20,682 nucleotides of DNA from Oscillospiraceae bacterium (lineage in GTDB: Bacteria; Bacillota; Clostridia; Oscillospirales; Oscillospiraceae): assembly GCA_016292445.1 (NCBI GenBank), contig JAEDIN010000021.1, forward strand, positions 1 to 20,682, given 5' to 3'. Under the pieces are notes generated by a model that was not told the origin of the DNA, did no database searches, and saw only the letters and a program-made list of their open reading frames with translations. A program made the translations under genes and the position numbers. Within the stretch, counting starts at the first letter, position 1. The number at the start of each line of letters is the position of its first letter. This document shows positions 13,672 to 20,668 of the stretch, piece after piece.

Positions 13672-15443
13672 TGAGTCACAAACCTTATAAGGGCTTTGAA
13701 CCCAAGTGGGTCAACACCCCTGCACCCGCAGACAGCTATCGTTCGATATTCCGTTGGGGTGACCCGGAGTTTTTCAAATTCCCCAAGGAATCTCTGTATA
13801 AGATGATGAAGGATGTCTTCAAGCTCACCGACGATGATTTCAAGGAATACACCGACGATATCGGCTTTGACAGGGTTGACCTGTCAGACCACCCCGTGAA
13901 GCTTGCCAGGGAGCATATCGACGCTCTGCGCGAGATAGTCGGCGAGGACGGCATTTCCACCTCCGATTATGACAGATTGGCGGTTGCTTACGGCTTCACC
14001 GCATACGATATACTCCGACTGCGCCACAAGATAATCGATTCCGTTCCCGATGTCGTGCTTTATCCCGACACCACCGAGCAGGTCGAAAAGATCGTTGCTT
14101 ACTCCACCGAGCATGACATTCCCCTGTATGTCTACGGCGGCGGCAGCTCCGTGACACGCGGCGTTGAGCCCGTGAAGGGCGGTATATCGCTTGATATGCG
14201 CAAGAGATTTAATAAGGTCATATCCTTTAACGAGATAGACCAGACCATAACCGTTCAGGCGGGTATGTCCGGTCCCGACCTTGAAAAGACTCTGCAGAAT
14301 GCCCCCGAGCTTTTCGGCGCTAAGCGTCAGTACACCTGCGGTCACTTCCCGCAGTCGTTTGAATATTCCTCCGTCGGCGGCTGGACGGTCACACGCGGCG
14401 CAGGACAGAACAGCACCTATTACGGCTGCATTGCCGATATCGTGCTGTCGCAGAAGTACGCGACCCCCATCGGCACTATCCGGACCAGCCATTACAGCCG
14501 TGAGGCCTGCGGTCCGGACCTCAATCAGATAATGATGGGCTCCGAGGGTACATTCGGCGTACTCACCGAGGTCACTCTCAAGGTGTTCCGCTGGATGCCC
14601 GAAAACCGCAAGCGCTTTTCATACATCTTCAAAACCTGGGACGAGGCAATGAAGGCAGCCCGAGAAATGATGCAGCACGAGTGCGGCTATTCCTCCGTGT
14701 TCCGTCTTTCCGACCAGGAGGAGACGAGCATGATGTTGCGGCTTTACAATGTCGATGACACGCCGCTGTACCCCATCCTCGACAAGCTCGGCTACAAGGA
14801 TATGGAACGCTGCCTGTTCCTCGGCTTCACCGACGGCGAAAAGGGCTACTCCAAGAATGTCGCAAAGAACATCCGCAAGATAGCACTCAAGCACGGCGGA
14901 CTGCCGCTGACCGGCTATGTCACAAGGAGCTGGGAAAAGGGCCGCTTCAACGACCCTTACCTGCGCGATACTCTCATGGACTTCGGCATCACCACCGACA
15001 CCCTCGAATGTACGGTCAACTGGTCAAATATGGAGCAGGTGCATCTTGATGTACGCAAGGTCTGCCACGCACTGCCGAATACCGTTGTCACCACCCATAT
15101 GTCCCACTGCTATCCGCAGGGTGCAAACCTGTACTTCATCTTCCTTACGAAGATGCAGGACGAAAAAGCGTTCAAGGCGTACCACACGACCATTCTCGAC
15201 GCTATCCAGCGTTCAGGCGCATCGATCAGCCACCACCACGGCATAGGCAAGATGTTTGCCCCGTGGCTCGAGGGCTACATCGGAGAGAAGGAATACGGCG
15301 TGTTCCGAGTGCTGAAGAACTATTTCGACCCAAAATATAACATGAATCCCGGCGGTACGATAGGCCTGGACCTTCCGCCGGAGGAAAAGAAATTCGACCG
15401 TGACTATACGGATTATCTTGAACAGGACAAGTTCGATAAATAA
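13671..15443 (+). CDS. FAD-binding enzyme of the alkyl-DHAP synthase (AGPS) type
   Basis: A 590-residue VAO/PCMH flavoenzyme. The FAD-binding domain carries YPDTTEQVEKIVAYS (131-145), YVYGGGSSVTRG (153-164), the AGPS-like block HFPQSFEYSSVGGWTVTRGA (225-244) and GPDLNQIMMGSEGTFGVLTE (281-300). The cap and C-terminus include the triple His521-523 in HHHGIGK, the position of the catalytic His pair of eukaryotic AGPS, and FDPKYNMNPGGT. AGPS swaps the acyl chain of acyl-DHAP for a fatty alcohol, giving ether lipids. In D-lactate and glycolate oxidases of this superfamily the corresponding regions differ. Being the last gene of a G3P/DHAP operon supports a DHAP-type substrate. Ether-lipid synthesis or ether breakdown is inference; no acyltransferase or fatty-alcohol gene is adjacent. 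Confidence 0.82.
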   Translation: MSHKPYKGFEPKWVNTPAPADSYRSIFRWGDPEFFKFPKESLYKMMKDVFKLTDDDFKEYTDDIGFDRVDLSDHPVKLAREHIDALREIVGEDGISTSDYDRLAVAYGFTAYDILRLRHKIIDSVPDVVLYPDTTEQVEKIVAYSTEHDIPLYVYGGGSSVTRGVEPVKGGISLDMRKRFNKVISFNEIDQTITVQAGMSGPDLEKTLQNAPELFGAKRQYTCGHFPQSFEYSSVGGWTVTRGAGQNSTYYGCIADIVLSQKYATPIGTIRTSHYSREACGPDLNQIMMGSEGTFGVLTEVTLKVFRWMPENRKRFSYIFKTWDEAMKAAREMMQHECGYSSVFRLSDQEETSMMLRLYNVDDTPLYPILDKLGYKDMERCLFLGFTDGEKGYSKNVAKNIRKIALKHGGLPLTGYVTRSWEKGRFNDPYLRDTLMDFGITTDTLECTVNWSNMEQVHLDVRKVCHALPNTVVTTHMSHCYPQGANLYFIFLTKMQDEKAFKAYHTTILDAIQRSGASISHHHGIGKMFAPWLEGYIGEKEYGVFRVLKNYFDPKYNMNPGGTIGLDLPPEEKKFDRDYTDYLEQDKFDK

Positions 15444-15449
15444 GAAGTC

Positions 15450-15490
15450 ACAAAACCGGCTCGTAAACAGTCGGTTTTGTTTCTTTTGTA
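15450..15490 (+). terminator. Terminator of the glycerol-3-phosphate/AGPS operon
   Basis: ACAAAACCGGCT (15450-15461) pairs with AGTCGGTTTTGT (15469-15480), with one G-T wobble and a 7-base loop, then TTTCTTTT. It begins seven bases after the stop. Confidence 0.85.
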
Positions 15491-15554
15491 CAAAAAATCA
15501 CAATTTATTGATTTGCTTGTCAAACCGCATGTGAAAACAGTCGGTTTTTGTACA
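15465..15554 (+). repeat. Duplicated half of the terminator
   Basis: AAACAGTCGGTTTT occurs at 15465-15478 and again at 15535-15548, each followed by a TTTTGTACAA segment (the second copy lacks about 7 bases). The second copy can pair with its own AAACCG (15522-15527). The intergenic region before the ATP synthase operon therefore holds two related hairpins. Confidence 0.65.
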
Positions 15555-15622
15555 ATTTGATAAAAATGTTAAACTAAACGGAAAATTCGTTGCATTTAGC
15601 GTTAATTTGTTGTTAAATGGTA

Positions 15623-15651
15623 GCGTTGCGCAATTACACTTTCTGCAACGC
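15623..15651 (+). promoter_or_regulatory. Leader hairpin before atpI
   Basis: GCGTTGC (15623-15629) pairs perfectly with GCAACGC (15645-15651) over a 15-base loop and ends 24 bases before the atpI ATG. It may fold in the operon's leader RNA. No confident promoter was found in 15491-15675; TTGCAT (15590-15595) with TTAAAT (15613-15618) is the best of several weak candidates. Confidence 0.4.
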
Positions 15652-15675
15652 CAAAACCGATAACGGGGATATACT

Positions 15676-16008
15676 ATGGATAAGTATATTAGTATTTTTT
15701 GCGCCGTCGGAGGCTTGACCTTCGGGGCTTTGGGGGCTTTCCTCACGGCTTGTATAAGCAGGCGCAGCCTGAAAAACAAAACTGACAATCTTGTTGCCGT
15801 CATGGGAACAAATGCACTGAGACTTGTCTTGGATGTGGTTTTCCTCCTTGCAGCATATCTTGTATGCAGGAATTTTGAACTGCCGCTTTTGGTTACCCTG
15901 ATATCGGTGGCACTCGGTCTTACGGTGTTCGGAATGCTGTTTTTGAAGAGCGTCGTAAAAAAGCTGACCGAAGAAGATGACGATCCCGAAGCGGATGGAG
16001 GTGAGTGA
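15676..16008 (+). CDS. atpI: ATP synthase protein I-like membrane protein
   Basis: A 110-residue membrane protein, first gene of the ATP synthase operon. Three hydrophobic segments are visible at about residues 5-27, 45-64 and 68-92, followed by an acidic tail (LTEEDDDPEADGGE). Sequence similarity in AtpI is always weak, so the name rests mainly on topology and position before atpB. AtpI proteins help assemble the c-ring or supply magnesium; they are often dispensable. GGGGA lies 6 bases before ATG 15676. The GGAGG for the next gene is inside its last codons, so translation is coupled. Confidence 0.72.
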   Translation: MDKYISIFCAVGGLTFGALGAFLTACISRRSLKNKTDNLVAVMGTNALRLVLDVVFLLAAYLVCRNFELPLLVTLISVALGLTVFGMLFLKSVVKKLTEEDDDPEADGGE

Positions 16009-16010
16009 GC

Positions 16011-16667
16011 TTGTCAGAAATTTGGAGCGAATATCTGGCACCGACAAAAACGATATACAGTATGTGGATAATAATGGCCGCTATCGTGCTGTTTGCGTTT
16101 ATCTGCACACGAAAGATAAAGGACAGACCCGGCCCTCTGCAAAATGTTGCCGAGATTGCGGTCAGCGCGCTGCTGAGCTTTTTCGGCGGAGTTTTGGGCG
16201 AGAAGAAGACAAGGCAGTATTTTCCGATACTTGCCACATTCTTTATTCTGATCATCGTCTGTAACTACTGCGGACTGCTGCCCGGAGCGGGACACATTTT
16301 CACCGTACCCACATCGGTGCTTGCGGTAACGGCGGCACTTTCAACTATCTCTTTTGTGCTTATCCAGTCGCAGGGTATCAAAAAGCACGGCTTGGGAAAA
16401 TATCTTCTTAGCTTCTTTAAGCCGGTGGCGGTTCTTTTTCCGATCATGATACTTGAGCAGGTCACCAGACCCGTATCGATGGCACTTCGACTTTACGGCA
16501 ATATCTACGGTGAGGAGCTGGCAACGGATACACTGTTCGGCTTGTTCCCCATAGGCTTGCCCTTGGTAATGAATGTACTGAGCCTTCTGTTCTGCTTTAT
16601 TCAGGCAATGGTATTTACCATGCTGCTCGCGGTGTTCCTGAACGAGGCGACGGAGGATGAAGAATAA
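16011..16667 (+). CDS. atpB: F1Fo-ATP synthase subunit a
   Basis: The membrane stator subunit that forms the ion half-channels against the c-ring. About 218 residues with five to six hydrophobic helices. The essential stator arginine lies in SMALRLYGNIYGEE (E. coli Arg210 position), preceded by EQVTRPVSMALR. The last helix ends QAMVFTMLLAVFLNEATEDEE. GGAGG at 15997-16001 is 9 bases before TTG 16011 but only 3 before GTG 16005, which overlaps the atpI stop; I prefer TTG 16011, and GTG 16005 would add two residues. No other operon gene lies between atpI and atpB. Confidence 0.93.
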   Translation: MSEIWSEYLAPTKTIYSMWIIMAAIVLFAFICTRKIKDRPGPLQNVAEIAVSALLSFFGGVLGEKKTRQYFPILATFFILIIVCNYCGLLPGAGHIFTVPTSVLAVTAALSTISFVLIQSQGIKKHGLGKYLLSFFKPVAVLFPIMILEQVTRPVSMALRLYGNIYGEELATDTLFGLFPIGLPLVMNVLSLLFCFIQAMVFTMLLAVFLNEATEDEE

Positions 16668-16700
16668 TTATTGTATACACATATTTAGGAGGAAATATAA

Positions 16701-16934
16701 ATGTCAATAGCACAGGGTCTTATAGCAATAGGCGTTGCACTTGCAATCGGCCTGAGCACCATCGGTGTCGGCATCGGTCAGGGTCTTGCAGCGGCAAAGG
16801 CGCTTGAGGGCATGGCGCGCCAGCCCGAAATGAAGGGTCAGCTTCAGGGCGTTATGATACTTGCAATGGGCTTTATGGAAGCACTTGCTATCTACGGTCT
16901 GGTCATAGCATTCATGCTCATAGCAAAGATGTAA
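16701..16934 (+). CDS. atpE: F1Fo-ATP synthase subunit c
   Basis: The 77-residue two-helix proteolipid that forms the rotor ring. Helix 1 carries the glycine-rich STIGVGIGQGLAAAKALEG, the polar loop is ARQPE (39-43), and helix 2 carries the ion-carrying Glu60 in GFMEALAIYGLV. Gln27 and Tyr65 occupy the positions of two sodium-site residues in Na+-coupled c-rings (Gln32 and Tyr70 of Ilyobacter), but the residue after Glu60 is Ala61 rather than Ser/Thr, and Leu62 replaces the next Thr. The coupling ion is therefore ambiguous. TAGGAGG precedes ATG 16701. Length fits the family. Confidence 0.97.
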   Translation: MSIAQGLIAIGVALAIGLSTIGVGIGQGLAAAKALEGMARQPEMKGQLQGVMILAMGFMEALAIYGLVIAFMLIAKM

Positions 16935-16961
16935 GATTGACTCTGAAGGGAGGAGAACTGA

Positions 16962-17453
16962 TTGCTCGATTTAGCCGGACTGCAAATCAGCACAGCAGAA
17001 TTTCTGTGGACCATCATCAGCTTCTTCCTGTTTATGTTCCTGTTGAAAAAGGTTCTTTATGAGCCTGTTCTGAAAGTCATGGACGCTCGTGAGGAGCGCA
17101 TCAAGGCTGGCCTTGAGGAGGGCAAAAACGCCCGGAAGGCACTTGACGAGAGCAAGGCTCAGCTTGCCGCAGAGCTCACAGAGAAAAGCGGCGAGGCAAG
17201 GCAGCTCATTTCCGAAGCCCGTGCCGAGGCCGAAAAGGCGAAGGGCGAGGTTTTAAGCACCGCGCATACCGAAGCCGAACAGCTTCACAAGCAGGTGCGT
17301 GAGCGCGTGAGTGCCGAGGAAGCGGCGGCGGTCAGCTCCGTTGAGGGCGATATGCCGGAGCTGGTAGCCATCTTGTCGAACAAGCTTTTGCACAGCGACG
17401 AGGTCAATAGCGATGCTGCACTCATAAAGGACTGCATAGAAGCGTCAAAGTAA
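16962..17453 (+). CDS. atpF: F1Fo-ATP synthase subunit b (stand-alone copy)
   Basis: A peripheral stalk subunit of 163 residues. One N-terminal membrane helix (FLWTIISFFLFMFLLKKVLY, about residues 14-33) leads into EPVLKVMDAREERIKAGLEE, the usual b-subunit turn, then a long charged coiled coil to about residue 125 and a short C-terminal region (MPELVAILSNKLLHSDEVNS). The start is TTG 16962, set by GGAGG 8 bases upstream; no ATG is available. A second b-type domain is fused to alpha in the next gene, so the stalk could be a b/b' pair as in cyanobacteria or mycobacteria. Confidence 0.93.
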   Translation: MLDLAGLQISTAEFLWTIISFFLFMFLLKKVLYEPVLKVMDAREERIKAGLEEGKNARKALDESKAQLAAELTEKSGEARQLISEARAEAEKAKGEVLSTAHTEAEQLHKQVRERVSAEEAAAVSSVEGDMPELVAILSNKLLHSDEVNSDAALIKDCIEASK

Positions 17454-17501
17454 TGCTTTCTTATCTGACAGGACTGACGGGAAAGGAGGGATAGTTCTCA
17501 G

Positions 17502-19739
17502 GTGGATATGCTATTCAGAATAATCAACTTTCTGATTCTTGCGGCAGCGCTCGTGTTTGTTGCCAAGAAGATGAATTTGATAGATAAAATGTTTGTCAGC
17601 CGCAGACGACAGGTCAGCAAGGACCTTGACGAGGCGGAAAAAGCCCGCGAGCAGGCCAAATCTCTCGGCGCGGATATTGAGCGTGAAAAGCAGCTCAACG
17701 AGCAGCGCAAGGCGGAGATAATGAAGGGGGCTGCCGAGCAGGCGGAGATAAACAGGAAAGCCATTGCCGCCGTCGGTGAGGCGGAGGCGAAAACACTTGT
17801 CGATAATGCCTCGAAGAGCGAGGCTCAACTGCGTGAGGAGATGCGAAGCCGCGTAAGCAGCGACACAATGCAAAAGGTTGCGGCAATAACGGCGGAGGTT
17901 CTCCGAAAGGGCGATTTTTCGCAGTCGAAGCAGGCACTCAACGACAGGTTTATTGAACAAATAAAAGAATTGGTATCGGCAATGCCGAGTGACATATTGA
18001 ATATGAACGAACTGAAGAAACTTGACATTTCAATAAAGAGCGCAGAGCCTCTCAGCGACGAGGAAATGAAGAAGCTCACACAGATAATCTGTGAGACCTT
18101 TATCTCCTGCCGCAACGAGGTCGATTCCGAGCTTATCGGCGGAGTTCAGATGAAGGTCGGTGATACCGTTTATGACGGTACGCTTGCCCATCAGCTCGAC
18201 CGTCTCAGCCAGGATGTTGAGAACAATACCCGTACAAGCGATAAGCAGATGCAGGATATTGCCGAGGGCATCAAGAAACAGCTTTCCAAGGTCAATGACG
18301 GCATTGATGTGTTCCAGACCGGCGAGGTAATCTCTCTCGGTGACGGTATCTGCCGCGTTTCCGGCCTTGCCGATGTTATGGCGGGCGAGATGCTCGAGTT
18401 CCCCGGCGGACTCAAGGGCATGGTTCAGGACCTCGAAAAGGAGAATGTCGGCGTAGTCCTTCTCGGACCGTTCAGCCACATTCAGGAGGGTGACTCCGTT
18501 CGCCGTACCGGCAGAATCATCGAAGTGCCGGTCGGAGAGTGCATGATAGGCCGTGTCGTCGACGCAATGGGCAAGCCCATTGACGGCAAGGGTCCCATCA
18601 AGGCAGAGCAGTTCCGCCCCGTTGAAAGCCCCGCACCCAGCGTACTCGACAGAAAGCCCGTTTCCGTTCCCATGCAGACTGGCCTTAAAGCGATTGACGC
18701 ACTTGTTCCCATCGGCCGCGGTCAGCGTGAGCTTATCATCGGCGACCGCCAGACCGGTAAGACCGCAATTGCCCTTGACGCTATCATCAACCAGAAGGGC
18801 AAGGATGTTATCTGCATCTATGTCGCCATAGGTCAGAAGGAATCCACCATAGCAGGCGTTGTCGAGAAGCTGCGCAGCTTCGGCGCAATGGATTACACCA
18901 TCGTCGTCGCCGCAAACGCCTCCGAGCCTGCACCCATGCTGTACATTGCACCTTACGCAGGTGCGGCAATGGGCGAATACTTTATGTACAAGGGGAGAGA
19001 TGTCCTCGTTATATACGACGATCTGTCAAAGCAGGCTGCCGCTTACCGCGAGCTTTCTCTGTTGCTCCAGAGACCGCCCGGAAGAGAAGCATACCCCGGC
19101 GATGTATTCTACCTGCACTCCAGACTGCTTGAGCGCGCAGCGCGACTCAGCGACGAGGCAGGCGGCGGCAGCATGACCGCTCTGCCCATTATCGAAACCC
19201 AGGCAGGAGATATCTCCGCCTACATCCCCACCAATGTAATTTCCATCACCGACGGTCAGATATTCCTCGAATCGGATCTGTTCCATTCGGGTGTTCGTCC
19301 GGCTATCAATGTCGGTCTATCCGTATCCCGTGTCGGCGGCGCGGCACAGATCGGCGCAATGAAGCAGGTCGCAGGCCGTCTGCGTATGGACCTTGCCCAG
19401 TACAGAGAGCTGGCGTCCTTCGCCCAGTTCGGCTCCGACCTTGACAAGGCAACGCGCGACACTCTCCACCGCGGTGCACGCATGACCGAAATCCTCAAGC
19501 AGGGTCAGTATTCTCCCATGTCCGCAGCAGATCAGGTAATTATTATCTTTGCCGGAGCAGAGGGCTATACCGACGATATCGAGCTTGGCGAAATTGCCCG
19601 CTTTGAGTCCGAGGTCATAGATTATGTAAACCGCAACTATCCCGAGCTGCACGATGAGATACTCGGCGGCAAGAAGCTCAGTGCCGAGCAGCAGCAGAAG
19701 CTGCGCGAGTGCATCGAGGCATTCAAGAAAACATTTTGA
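17502..19739 (+). CDS. atpA: Fused b'-delta(CTD)-alpha subunit of F1Fo-ATP synthase
   Basis: One open frame of 745 residues joins three stator parts. Residues 1-160 form a second b-type subunit: membrane helix at 4-21, VSRRRQVSKDLDEAEKAREQ, coiled coil, then the b-like end MQKVAAITAEVLRKGDFSQS. Residues about 172-240 are the delta C-terminal domain (ISIKSAEPLSDEEMKKLTQI, then LIGGVQMKVGDTVYDGTLAH). From about 246 alpha is complete, about 500 residues: TGEVISLGDGICRVSGL, Walker A GDRQTGKT at 414-421, LLLQRPPGREAYPGD, and the arginine-finger segment VGLSVSRVGGAAQ. The delta N-terminal domain, which normally grips the alpha N-termini, is absent; covalent linkage may replace it. No separate atpH exists before atpG. 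GTG 17502 is 12 bases after AAAGGAGG. No good internal ribosome-binding site precedes the alpha part. Alpha function is certain; how three fused stalks fit, or whether the chain is cut, is open. Confidence 0.93.
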   Translation: MDMLFRIINFLILAAALVFVAKKMNLIDKMFVSRRRQVSKDLDEAEKAREQAKSLGADIEREKQLNEQRKAEIMKGAAEQAEINRKAIAAVGEAEAKTLVDNASKSEAQLREEMRSRVSSDTMQKVAAITAEVLRKGDFSQSKQALNDRFIEQIKELVSAMPSDILNMNELKKLDISIKSAEPLSDEEMKKLTQIICETFISCRNEVDSELIGGVQMKVGDTVYDGTLAHQLDRLSQDVENNTRTSDKQMQDIAEGIKKQLSKVNDGIDVFQTGEVISLGDGICRVSGLADVMAGEMLEFPGGLKGMVQDLEKENVGVVLLGPFSHIQEGDSVRRTGRIIEVPVGECMIGRVVDAMGKPIDGKGPIKAEQFRPVESPAPSVLDRKPVSVPMQTGLKAIDALVPIGRGQRELIIGDRQTGKTAIALDAIINQKGKDVICIYVAIGQKESTIAGVVEKLRSFGAMDYTIVVAANASEPAPMLYIAPYAGAAMGEYFMYKGRDVLVIYDDLSKQAAAYRELSLLLQRPPGREAYPGDVFYLHSRLLERAARLSDEAGGGSMTALPIIETQAGDISAYIPTNVISITDGQIFLESDLFHSGVRPAINVGLSVSRVGGAAQIGAMKQVAGRLRMDLAQYRELASFAQFGSDLDKATRDTLHRGARMTEILKQGQYSPMSAADQVIIIFAGAEGYTDDIELGEIARFESEVIDYVNRNYPELHDEILGGKKLSAEQQQKLRECIEAFKKTF

Positions 19740-19766
19740 TGAAGTTTAACGAAAGGAGGGGCTCAA

Positions 19767-20630
19767 ATGGCTAATATGCGAGCGATAAGGACGCGCATTA
19801 AGAGCGTCAGGAATACGCAGCAGATAACCAAGGCGATGAAGATGGTCGCGGTTTCCAAGCTGCGCAGAACACAGGCAGGCATGCAGGCTATGCGCCCCTT
19901 CGCAGATAAGAGCCAAGAGGTGCTTGATACGCTGCTTGCAAGCGGTTCGGGCACCGAAAGCCGCTTTATCGCGCCGAGAAAAACGGTCAAAAATGTGTGC
20001 TATGTCCTGTTCGTCGGCAATCGCGGTCTTTGCGGAATGTACAACAGTGCCGTTCTCCGTTTCATGGAGGAAATAGCCGAGGCGGAGCAGCGCAGCTTCT
20101 CAGTTGTTGTCTGCGGCCGCTGGGGCAAGGATGTTATCGCAAAGAGCGGACTTCCCGTGATACGGACCTTTAACGATTTGAGTGACACCCCAAGTGCAAA
20201 CGAGGCTCTCGAGGTTGCAGAGTATCTCAAGCAGATGTATCTGAGCGGCGAAGCCGACGAGATACACATAGTCTATCAGCACTACCATTCCGCACTCCGA
20301 CAGGAACCTGTTGCGCACAGGCTTTTGCCGGCAGCTCCGGAAGCGGAGACGGAAGCATCTAAGAAGCAGTTCATTTTCGCCCCCGACGCTCAGAGCGTGC
20401 TTGAAAGCGTTATGCAGCTTTATATCAACAACAGGGTGCTTTCGATAATGCTCGAGGCAAAATGCGGCGAGCACTCGGCGAGAATGACGGCTATGACCTC
20501 CGCAACCGACAGCACCAAGACCCTTATCGATCAGCTCGGACTGTCGCTCAACAGAGCGCGTCAGGCGGCTATCACCACCGAGATCTCCGAAATCGTCGGC
20601 GGTGCATCTGCTCTCAAGCGCAAAAAATAA
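19767..20630 (+). CDS. atpG: F1Fo-ATP synthase subunit gamma
   Basis: The central rotor shaft of F1, 287 residues. Both coiled-coil ends are intact: N-terminal MRAIRTRIKSVRNTQQITKA with MKMVAVSKLRR, and C-terminal NRARQAAITTEISEIVGGAS. The middle Rossmann-like domain (VLFVGNRGLCGMYNSAV, then VVVCGRWGKDVIAKSG) is also present. AAAGGAGG precedes ATG 19767 with about 8 bases spacing. It lies 27 bases after the fused alpha gene. Beta (atpD) and epsilon (atpC) are expected next but begin beyond the window. Confidence 0.97.
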   Translation: MANMRAIRTRIKSVRNTQQITKAMKMVAVSKLRRTQAGMQAMRPFADKSQEVLDTLLASGSGTESRFIAPRKTVKNVCYVLFVGNRGLCGMYNSAVLRFMEEIAEAEQRSFSVVVCGRWGKDVIAKSGLPVIRTFNDLSDTPSANEALEVAEYLKQMYLSGEADEIHIVYQHYHSALRQEPVAHRLLPAAPEAETEASKKQFIFAPDAQSVLESVMQLYINNRVLSIMLEAKCGEHSARMTAMTSATDSTKTLIDQLGLSLNRARQAAITTEISEIVGGASALKRKK

Positions 20631-20636
20631 GCATAA

Positions 20637-20668
20637 GGGGAGCATCCGAACCCCGTTTTTAAGCGGAT
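20637..20668 (+). other. Short stem-loop region after atpG
   Basis: GGGG (20637-20640) can pair with CCCC (20651-20654) followed by GTTTTT, or alternatively ATCCG (20644-20648) with CGGAT (20664-20668). Both stems are short. This could be a weak attenuator, a processing site or chance; the sequence ends before the next gene can be seen. Confidence 0.25.

Noticed and set aside
17990..18260. An internal start that would produce a free alpha subunit
   Set aside because: ATG codons at 18003, 18066 and 18248 were inspected; none has a Shine-Dalgarno sequence at normal spacing, so the fused product is the default reading. Not excluded experimentally.
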